Part shown: positions 56,769-64,000 of the stretch, in pieces
Position numbering within the stretch: position 1 is the first letter of the stretch
Layout: every line of letters starts with the position of its first letter
Assembly (NCBI GenBank): GCA_951640165.1
Contig: OX621236.1
Span: 27,520,948-27,584,947 of the forward strand
Direction: 5' to 3'
DNA: 64,000 nt
Origin: Pseudoips prasinana
Lineage: Eukaryota > Arthropoda > Insecta > Lepidoptera > Nolidae
The notes under the pieces: model-generated
What the model saw: only the letters and a program-made list of their open reading frames with translations
Told to the model about the DNA's origin: nothing
The model's database searches: none
Position numbers and translations under genes: made by a program

Positions 56769-57279
56769 TTAACTGGATGCAACATGGACGTTTGACATGA
56801 TTTTCGTCTTATCCATGTTCATTTTCAGACCCACTTGTTGAGAGACTCTGCTGAGGTCATCGAGCATTGTACCGAGGTCTTCCATGGTCTCAGCCATGAC
56901 TACGATATCATCGGCAAATCGACTCCTTCTTGTGTCGATGTACTCGCCATTGACATTGATGCCAAAGCCTTTCCAGTCCAGAAGCTTGAAGACGTCTTCC
57001 AATGCAGCGGTGAACAGTTTCGGAGATATAACATCTCCCTGTCTCACGCCTCGCTGCAAGTGGATAGGTTTCGAGATCTGGTCCTGGAGTCGCACTGACA
57101 TAGTGGCGTTTTCATACAAACACTTTATCACCTCGATATACCGGTAGTCAATTTGGCACCTTATGAGAGACCTCAGCACGGCCCATGTTTCGATAGAATC
57201 AAAGGCTTTCTCATAGTCCACAAACGCTAAGCACAGTGGCTTGTTATACTCTTCGGTCTTCTGTATAACTTGCCGCAGC
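56769..57279 (-). pseudogene. RTE ORF, RT catalytic core (ends at TAA)
   Basis: After the frameshift: LRQVIQKTEEYNKPLCLAFV, then the RT block DYEKAFDSIE with catalytic Asp, RGVRQGDVISPKLFTAALE, and the active site FADD in SRFADDIVVMAETMEDL, followed by QVGLKMNMDKTKIMSNVHV. It is terminated by TAA (56769-56771), one codon short of LKVGDSALEVV; homology continues in the same frame, so this is a second nonsense mutation. Confidence 0.85.
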
Positions 57280-58131
57280 TCAATTATGGTCTATGGTGCT
57301 AAAGCCTTTTCGGAAACCGGCTTGTTCGGGAGGCTGGAAGTCGTCAAACCTGCGCGCGAGACGGTTCGTAACGACCCTCGAAAACAACTTGTAAACATGG
57401 CTCAGCAGTGTGATGGGTCTATAATTCTTCAATAGGGTTTTGTCGCCCTTTTTGAAGAAGAGCACCACCACACTTCTGTGCCATGCTTGTGGCGTTTGAC
57501 CATCTAGTATGACGGAGTTAAATAACTTCTGAAGGGCCCGTAGGATTGGTGTACCACCCGCCTTCAGAAGCTCTGTTGTAACTCCATCATCACCAGGCGC
57601 CTTGTTGTTCTTGAGTTGTTTGAGAGCCATTCTAATCTCGTACAGGCTGACGTCCGGGATGTCTTCGGTGTAATGTCGGGTTAGTCGTGCTCTGGGATCT
57701 GAGGCATGACTTTTGACAGGTGGCTGTGTTGTCATATATAACTGTCCGTAGAACTTCTCGATCTCTCCCAGCAACTCAGGTTTAGACGTGACGATTCTAC
57801 CATCCTCAGTCTTCAGCTTCGTCAGTTGGCTCTGTCCAACAGACAGAGCTCTTGCGAACACTTTGGAGCCTTTGTTCCGCTCGATCGCCTCTATAATACT
57901 AATTGTATTAAATTGCCGCGTGTCGCGAGTCAAAGACTTTGAGATCTGTCTGTTGAGCTGCCGATATCTGGTAGCATCATCTGAGGATGTCAGAACCATT
58001 TTCCGTCTATCTTCCATAAGTTGCAGGGTAAAGTCAGAGATCTTTTTAGTTCTGTTTGTACGACGGGCCTTGAAGACCTTAGACCCAGCCGTATGGACAG
58101 CTTCTACGAGCCTGTCATAGTATGAGTCCAC
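57280..58131 (-). pseudogene. RTE ORF, linker and first RT blocks
   Basis: In frame with the endonuclease part once the TGA at 58216 is passed. It contains the linker (ARRTNRTKKISDFTLQLMED), KLKTEDGRIVTSKPELLGEI, then RT blocks LKNNKAPGDDGVTTELLKAG, WHRSVVVLFFKKGDKTLLKN, YRPITLLSHVYKLFSRVVTN and QAGFRKGFSTIDH. The frame breaks at about 57,283 by loss of two bases (or gain of one) relative to the continuing homology, which appears as LRQVIQKTEEYNKPLCLAFV in another frame. Confidence 0.85.
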
Positions 58132-58215
58132 TTCCTCGCAGTCTGCTAGGCATTCGAAACGGTTTTGCAGTTCGAGCTGAAATGGTTCGGGGTTTTGGAC
58201 GTGGATAGGTAAGGG

Positions 58216-59331
58216 TCAGAGCGTAGACTTTATCAGTCGGGACCTCTGGAGTTTGACATTAAGGTTCAATGAGCCTCTGACCAGTCTGTGATCGCTCCCG
58301 GTTTTAACCGCATAGATCACGGAGACATCATTGAACATCTGTCGTCTCGTCGACAAGATAAAGTCTATCTCATTCTTAGTTTTACCATCGGGGCTCACCC
58401 AGGTCCATTTGCGGTGATCCGGTTTCCTGAAGAAGGAATTCATCATAAAGAGTCCCTCCTTCTCCATGAAGTCGGCCAACATTTGGCCCCGGGGGTTCCG
58501 GTCACCAGTTCCAAATTGCCCCACTCTCAGCTCATTGCCGAATCGTTTGCCCAGCTTAGCGTTAAAGTCCCCCATGACCACAGTGAAATAGGAGTTAGAG
58601 GTATGTATGGCTCTGGATATGTCCTCATACATAACCTCGACTTCATCGTCGGAGTGTGTCGAAGTGGGTGCGTATACCTGTATAACCTTCAGCGAATACC
58701 GCTTGGTGATTCTGAGTATAAGGTATGCAACCCTCGTCGACACACTCTCGATTTTCACTAGGTTGTTCACGAGGGACTTGTGGACTGTGAACCCGACACC
58801 ACCTTGGGATATTTGGTCACCCTCCCGGTAATAGAGCAGGTTTCCGGATTTCAGTATTATCGAGTCCTCCCCCTCTCTTCGGACTTCAGATAATCCTACA
58901 ATATCCCAATGTAACCTGCTCAATTCTTCCTCCAGTTCGGTTATCTTCTGGTCAGACCGCAGTGTACGTGTGTTATATGTTGCCAGGGCCAGAGGTCGTC
59001 GGTGTTGGTAACGCGGAATCTGCCGGGGATTCTTAGCACCCCCTGCCCTGCCGTAACCACGGCTGTTACCACGGCTGGGAATAGCAGGGCTGCCGGGGAC
59101 TGGGGGCCGCGGTTTGGTTGTGTCCATCATTTGAGGGGATTTGCCATAATCGCCACGCTTGGCAGACGGGTTGGCGATCGCAGTAAGGTGGACATGGTAC
59201 TCAGGAGAACGCTGCTGCCCGTTCTCTGGTATATATTCTCTCGGGACGACTTTTACGTCCCCCCACGGGATGAGAGGGGGTGGTGATATTCTTAGGCCGT
59301 CACCACACAGCAAGCCGTCACCACACAGCAA
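58216..59331 (-). pseudogene. RTE ORF, APE endonuclease domain (ends at TGA)
   Basis: 371 residues counted from a TTG; the first ATG that is likely is Met68 or Met69. Residues 1-110 are Pro/Arg/Gly-rich. From about residue 115 an APE-type endonuclease follows, which would nick the genomic target: TYNTRTL (118-124), GLSEVRREG with Glu149, VYAPT (219-223), VMGDFNAKLG with Asp254 and Asn256, NEIDFI with Asp323, and the catalytic SDHRLVRG (346-353). All expected catalytic residues are present. The frame is closed by TGA (58216-58218), but the same frame resumes beyond it with ELQNRFECLADCEEVDSYY, so the stop is a mutation. Confidence 0.85.
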
Positions 59332-59346
59332 TTCAACTATTCAGCT

Positions 59347-59754
59347 ACTAAAAACTAATTTATTTTTATAAATTACTTAATTTTTTCACTGTGAGCAATT
59401 GACCAACAAAAGCCAATTGTAACAAATTGCTCCCGGTTCGGGGCCAGTTGTTACACCTTAGGGGCACGTTGTTATGGTAATAAATAATACCATCAAATAT
59501 AAATAAAAATGTAATCTTTATCTATAAACGTCATAAAAGAAATAACATTTTAACCAACCTTATGATAATAATCAGTAATCAAATTATCTATTTCTCAATT
59601 TTAAAACTATTTAACAATAAAATCAAATTACTTTGACAGTAAGTTTCTTCAATGATAGCAAATTAACATTCTTTTTACTAAAATTAAAATGAATAGTCAA
59701 CTTTCTGTATATAATAAATAACGTTTAGTTATTTTAATCAACATGGCACTTTTA
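59347..59754. other. interval between RTE insertion and pogo-like fragment
   Basis: It holds the related motifs GGGCCAGTTGTTACACC (59441-59457) and GGGGCACGTTGTTATGG (59461-59477). It may be non-coding sequence of the same pogo-like transposon. No gene is seen. Confidence 0.4.
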
Positions 59755-60123
59755 TTAAACTAAAAATCTTTGGATTTGGATAACCTTATTAAGGCGCTCA
59801 CTACTATTTAAATAATAAGCTGCATTTATGGCACATGTGAGCGTCGCAAGTGTTCCTCTTTCGGCAGATGTAACCGCACCTACCTGCTTTTGACCGCGGG
59901 CAGTAACTATCTTTTTAGGCTTTTGTACCGTTTCGTCAATGTTCCATAAGCGCGAAGCAGTGAATTCATATTTTTGGAGTAACCCTTGCAGTATGTCAAT
60001 AAAATCTTTAACGTTGGTTCTGTTAAACGACGTTGGTCGACTCAAAGATGTAGCCTCTGGTGTTCTTAGCGACAGTTGAGAATTTTTTTCCATAAAATTA
60101 TTAAACCAGTCAGGCCCAGCCAT
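59755..60123 (-). pseudogene. pogo/Tigger-like DDE transposase fragment
   Basis: 122 residues. It begins AGPDWFNNFMEKNSQLSLRT, the end of the CENP-B-like DNA-binding region, and continues PEATSLSRPTSFNRTNVKDF and FTASRLWNIDETVQKPKKIV. The Asp of NIDE is the first catalytic residue of the DDE domain; GQKQVGAVTSAERGTLATLT follows. Family proteins run about 400-600 residues, so the N-terminus and the second and third catalytic Asp are missing. A few residues appear lost after NIDETV. The upstream part is cut by AT-rich sequence at about 60,130. Confidence 0.75.
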
Positions 60124-60198
60124 ATTATTTTTAAGCTAGCTAGGGGGAATATTTTTCTAGTTAAGTTTTATTGCACATTGGTAAGCTAGTTTTCGTAC

Positions 60199-60268
60199 CT
60201 CATCATCATCATATCATTCGAAAGACTTCCACAGCTGGACAAAGGCCTCCCCAAGGATCTCCACAATT
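60199..60268 (-). mobile_element. RTE-type LINE tail
   Basis: CATCATCATCATATCA followed by CGAAAGACTTCCACAGCTGG and CAAAGGCCTCCCCAAGGATC, ending in CACAATT. Confidence 0.65.
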
Positions 60269-60983
60269 TAGTACCTCTGTTGGTAGTAATTCAACATATA
60301 TTTCAGAGCTTTTGAGTAGATACGAAGCTAATTAATCTTCGGTTTTTGTCAGAATACCCATTTAGGTTTAACGTACCCCAATAAGCAACATTCGTTATTT
60401 TTCTTCTTTTTCACATACCTGGATAACGACTACAGGCACAAATCAAACATTATATAAGCTCTGGCACACACTATAATTAAAAAAAAAGGTTTTCAGAGCG
60501 TTACACATATACTCATTTTAAAGAAAAATGCTCTCTAGAGAGCTCAATGTAGTATGCCTATATAACACTAATAGCACTTCAAACTTACAAAGGTTTCTAA
60601 AGGCCGAGTGTTGTTTGTACAAAACAAGGAGGTCTATACAAAATGTTTCAATAATGGATCCATACGCTGTTTCTTTGAATGGAGGATGAAGACATTACCC
60701 TAATGCACAACCTACATACATATGACATATTCCCAAAGGGCATACATGTAATATAAAGATATTACATGTATGTAGCATATCGTACACATGTCTCTTCTGT
60801 TTTACTGAGCTTCAGTTAATAAATTCCTCTCTGTTATATTAGCTTCAAGTATTCCATCCATTCTGAAAATTCCTCTCGTAATTAAAAAAGTAAGTATGAA
60901 CATTTCTGGAGAAAACCAATTTTTACTTGTAATGGAAACGTTAAAGTCGGTACCTACATTTGTTTTGAGTGGTTTATAGTGAA
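60269..60983. other. AT-rich interval with a hairpin
   Basis: A perfect 14-bp hairpin (60741-60754 and 60759-60772, loop AAAG) around ACATGTAATAT. No gene is seen. Confidence 0.45.
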
Positions 60984-61525
60984 CTAGCTATACCCGCGCT
61001 TTTATCCGCGTTAAAATTTATAAATTATCACAGCTCCTCCCCCGTAGGTGATAGCGTGATAATATGTAGCCTATATGTTGACCCGACCTCTTCGTAATAT
61101 TCATTCTATTTGAAGTAAATGCCTGCAGTACTTTTTGAGTTTAGCCCGGACATACATACAGACAAACAGATAAACAGACAAAAATTCTAAAAACTATATT
61201 TTTGGCTTCGATATCGATTGTAGATCACGTCCCAAGTATCCTTTAAAAAAAATATTCAATGTACAGTTTTGACGTTGCTACGATTTTATTATATGTATAG
61301 ATATGTTGACCCGACCTCTTCGTAATATTCATGCAAAATTTGAAGTAAATGCATGCAGTACTTTTTGAGTTTAGCCCGGACATACATACAGACAAACAGA
61401 TAAACAGACAAAAATTCTAAAAACTATATTTTTGGCTTCGATATCGATTGTAGATCACGTCCCAAGTATCCTTTAAAAAAAATATTCAATGTACAGTTTT
61501 GGCGTTGCTACGATTTTATTATATG
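60984..61525 (-). mobile_element. Helitron-like type B element with 228-bp tandem duplication
   Basis: CTAG is at 60984-60987 and the normal far end at 61,301. From 61302 the part starting TATGTTGACCCGACCTC is repeated at a period of 228 bp up to about 61,525 with only a few changes, such as GCAAAATTT against TCTATTT. Confidence 0.75.
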
Positions 61526-61540
61526 TTGTAGAATGCATGC

Positions 61541-62060
61541 AGGCAATGCTTACTCGTCTTAAGGCATTAGAAGATGTGTCTCGGACTTCACCTAGGCCGG
61601 GGCGTTCGGGTGTTTGTGATACGAGAGTGTCGGAGGGAAACCCAAGCCGTGTTGAGTCGCTATCTCGAGTTGAGCATGTTTCGCGTACACCTAAGCGCAA
61701 TATCATGCGATCGCCGGTTCAAGCAGATTCGCGTGATGCGCGTCGCTCATGTATGAACACGGAGGTTAGTGTCTCGACGCTTAATATAGTGCCGCGACCG
61801 AGAGATCAGTTATTGTCGCCTACGACTTAATCACAGACAACGTCCATGCACTCGGTCTCGATCACCGCCACGTGGTTCGGAACCCACTTGTAGCAGCGTC
61901 CCAGAGCATTTCACAGTCGTGTTTGCCTGAATGAACATTTTACATTTCCAATTTTGACTCAAATTTACATATTTTCGATAATTGGTATGCTGAGGTAGAC
62001 CGTGCAGAATCTTTAAATAATTGGAGTGATTTTGAGTACCTCGTTTGTGTGTTTTACTTT
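61541..62060 (+). pseudogene. LTR-retrotransposon gag-like remnant (three frames)
   Basis: Coding-like sequence runs through three frames: QAMLTRLKALEDVSRTSPRP and RDARRSCMNTEVSVSTLNIV to a stop at 61,830; then RSRSPPRGSEPTCSSVPEHF; then FYISNFDSNLHIFDNWYAEV followed by DRAESLNNWSDFE at 61,938-62,039. The last part resembles the start of the gag core in insect Ty3/Gypsy-like elements, where an FDxxxxxFDxWxxEVDRA-like stretch is followed by NxWxDxE. Nothing of protease or polymerase is seen. Frames 1, 2 and 0 in succession mark it as a dead copy. Confidence 0.4.
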
Positions 62061-62144
62061 TGTATAGTGTCGACAGTGTTCCTGTAAGCAAAATTTATTT
62101 GTATTTTGATATCGGTTGCTTTTAAAAAGTAAGTACCACGTGCT

Positions 62145-62638
62145 TCGCCGTGGTCTCCTTCTGCGAAGCAGTCATGCTCCAGAAGGAGGCCGCCGAGCGG
62201 GATCGGGAGCGAGCCGACCCCGCTTGTAGACGGAGGAGGCGTCGGGGCGGCGGCGGCAGCCGTTAGCCCTACTCCCCTCGGGGTTGCGGTGGCAGTATGA
62301 GAAGTGTCCTCTACTGCTGCCATGCGCAAGCAGCCCCGGGAAGACAGCGAACTGTTTGTGGCACAGTCGCTGTGCCGTACTGGCAGGAGTCGGCAAATGG
62401 GGAGGGCAACTCACAGTCCTCCCCGGGTGCGTGTCCCGACCATCTGGGACACGGCGCAAAAGGGGGGCACCGGAGCAGCATACCCGCGTTCCCGGGGCTC
62501 CCCCCATCAGGCGCCAGACGAAGTCCACGGCAGGTTAGGTTTAGTCGGTGCGAGTCCGACATACCCACCCGCAGACACTTTTTGCGGGTGGCATGCATTA
62601 GCATTCCCCCTGCCTTATCAAAAAAAAAAAAAAAAAAA
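62145..62638 (+). mobile_element. R1-clade LINE 3' tail, 5'-truncated, with A tail
   Basis: It begins within the ORF end (VVSFCEAVMLQKEAAERDRE, then an Arg-rich end with stop near 62,263) and continues with the same 3' UTR as 25274-25604, ending GCATTCCCCCTGCCTTATC and about 19 A. It keeps more UTR (GACATACCCACCCGCAGACA) than the 25 kb copy. I did not find a clean target-site duplication. Confidence 0.8.
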
Positions 62639-63654
62639 ATTTGTTGATTTCCGTTTACGTTCCTTGAGTGATAGCAGTATAAGATCACATAAGTGTGAAC
62701 CTGAAGTGTCATCCAGGGCTCAAGAAAATCAACACCGTTGTACATTGCATATTATCATGATTAGTTTAGGAATTATCGAAAGTAATTTTAGATCTGTAAA
62801 ATGAACTAAAACTGTGGGTAGTTCGGCTACTCGGGCAATTGTTGACGTGATCAGTCGATATTTCTAGTCGTTCGTTTTGTTTAGATTTGTTCTAATCACT
62901 ATTGTGTGTTAACCGTTGCCGAGTGTATTAACTGTGAGCGCAGCCTACGAAGTGTACATAAATGTGTTTTGTTTGGTAAAATTTTGTGTGGTGTGATTTA
63001 CGTAAGTAAATACAATTTTATTGTTTTGTTTGTGAGATACCGCGATGTATTTCACGTGGCCGATCAAGACCTTTCTTGAAAGGTGAATCCCATATCAGGG
63101 CGTGAAACCATTTATTTAGTTTGTCGCACGGTAGTTTGCGATATTCCGGTGAAGCAGTGAAAGCCTCTTAGGCTAACCGATTCGTCATGTGAAAATAAAA
63201 GGTAGTTTGCGATGTGTGTTACGCATTACGAACTAAGCTCGATCAGTAGACGTCGTAGTGTTGATAGCTGTCGCCAGCGCCGCTCAGTATCGTGTGCATT
63301 GCATGATAGCCATGGTATATAGCTGTAGGTATTGACCACCGCTGAGGAATGTAACCTCAAACGGTTGACATCACGGTGTTGTATAAAATGTCATGCCGTT
63401 GTTTAGCGCCTAATGGTAGTGAGAGGATTGAGTGAGGAGCTGAAAAGCCTAGGCTACAAGGTATTGACAAAGCTTACTGGGTAACACTTGATAGTCTTTC
63501 GATCATTTTTTCAATTTAATACTCAATGTGTTATTTGCATTCTACAATGTAAATGAGTTGTTATTTAAAACCTAGTAAGTGTAATAACAGTGCACGTTCT
63601 CAAGCTACTTCTTAGCAGCGGAGTTATCAACATAAGTTTGAAGTCATCCTCTGA
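62639..63654. other. interval of unknown nature
   Basis: Right after the A tail, a 53-residue stretch (DFRLRSLSDSSIRSHKCEPE and on) is open but unassigned. Positions 63146-63176 nearly match 5255-5285. GTAGTTTGCGAT occurs twice (63132 and 63201). The part at 62,820-63,420 has leader- or LTR-like character without a firm signal. Confidence 0.35.
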
Positions 63655-63785
63655 AGTTTGACTGCACGTGTGGCGCAGTGGTTAAGATCATCGCGTTGTC
63701 ATTCAATGACCCGGGTTCGATTCCCGTAAATTGCGTAAACTATTTGTGTGAACCATGAGAAGATGTTCTGAGTGTGGATGTACTT
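63655..63785 (+). mobile_element. tRNA-derived SINE, family A (head and body)
   Basis: GTGTGGCGCAGTGGTTAAGA (A box) and GACCCGGGTTCGATTCCCG (B box, near consensus), then ACTATTTGTGTGAACCATGA and CTGAGTGTGGATGTAC. It ends soon after, with no tail as in the 533 copy. Confidence 0.65.
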
Positions 63786-64000
63786 TCTGTCGGACGATTA
63801 TATGTTTCGTCATATGTAATGATGTTATGTAAAAGACTTGGTCATATTAAAGGACAAAGGTTACACCAAAGTGAGATCAGTCATGTTAGCAATCTCAAAT
63901 CAAGTGAGTTATTGTCAGGTGTAGCCGAGTCGGAGAAAGGCGGTATGGTACACATTTCTCCGCCACAAAAAATTTTACGGAAATGACAAATATTTAGTCT
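63786..64000. other. window end, unassigned
   Basis: A 70-residue frame (63774-63986) begins in the SINE and continues with SEISHVSNLKSSELLSGVAE. It may be chance or part of an element running out of the window. Confidence 0.3.

Larger units (their letters stand above)
56129..59334 (-). mobile_element. RTE-clade LINE, near full length, with 12-bp TSD
   Basis: 3,206 bp on the minus strand, flanked by the exact direct repeat AACTATTCAGCT (56117-56128 and 59335-59346). The 3' end is a short (ATG)n-like tail; the 5' end has an 18-bp unit GCCGTCACCACACAGCAA (plus-strand sense) twice in tandem at 59296-59331. The order APE endonuclease then RT in one frame, and the short length, are those of RTE-clade elements such as the Heliconius HmRTE type. 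The frame has two nonsense codons and one frameshift. Confidence 0.9.

Noticed and set aside
62284..62804. Several 80-166-residue frames over the R1-clade tail, and similar ones at 25.2-25.6 kb
   Set aside because: They overlap in many frames on both strands in a GC-rich 3' UTR ending in poly(A) translated as Lys; no protein is conserved between the two copies in frame.

Overview
The window looks like repeat-dense, gene-poor nuclear DNA from a moth or butterfly (Lepidoptera). The evidence is AT-rich sequence, no convincing intact host gene, and many repeats of lepidopteran type: tRNA-derived SINEs, Helitron-like elements starting TC and ending CTAG after a CGCGGGTAAAACCGCG-like hairpin, RTE-clade LINE tails with TCATCA runs, R1-clade LINE 3' ends and a tandem pair of Dong/R4-like LINEs. 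Family names come from motifs and memory; no database was searched.

Layout. 1-14 kb: Helitron-like and SINE copies, two copies of a TA-flanked MITE, a pair of fold-back elements in opposite orientation (6.05-6.68 kb), a 237-bp tandem duplication (10.6-11.07 kb) and a perfect 56-bp palindrome (12.6 kb). 14.3-15.4 kb: 5'-truncated R1-clade LINE. 15.4-25 kb: scattered Helitron-like, SINE and RTE fragments, several near-perfect hairpins and a GC-rich block at 23.0-23.25 kb. 25-31 kb: an R1-clade tail with a 13-bp target-site duplication, a 68-bp-arm inverted repeat next to a decayed LINE C-terminal region, and a decayed Jockey-like fragment. 32.8-40.9 kb: two nearly identical Dong/R4-like LINEs in tandem on the minus strand, separated by an ATT-rich tract. 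41.2-43.1 kb: a Jockey-like LINE interrupted by a 5'-truncated R1-clade insertion with a 17-bp target-site duplication. 44-55 kb: old repeats, a LINE C-terminal fragment (51.5-52.2 kb) and an exon-like remnant at 54.7-55.0 kb. 56.1-59.3 kb: a near full-length RTE-clade LINE on the minus strand with a 12-bp target-site duplication. 59.7-60.1 kb: a pogo/Tigger-like transposase fragment. 61-62.6 kb: a Helitron-like element with an internal tandem duplication, an LTR-retrotransposon gag-like remnant and another R1-clade tail.

None of the mobile elements appears able to move by itself. Each long reading frame carries at least one stop or frameshift, and some damage falls on recognisable functional residues. 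The best leads are an in-frame TGA shared by both Dong-like copies at the same codon, the datable nested insertions, the palindromes, and the exon-like segment split by a 23-nt GT-AG gap. I did not find a host gene cluster or a clear new biological system.
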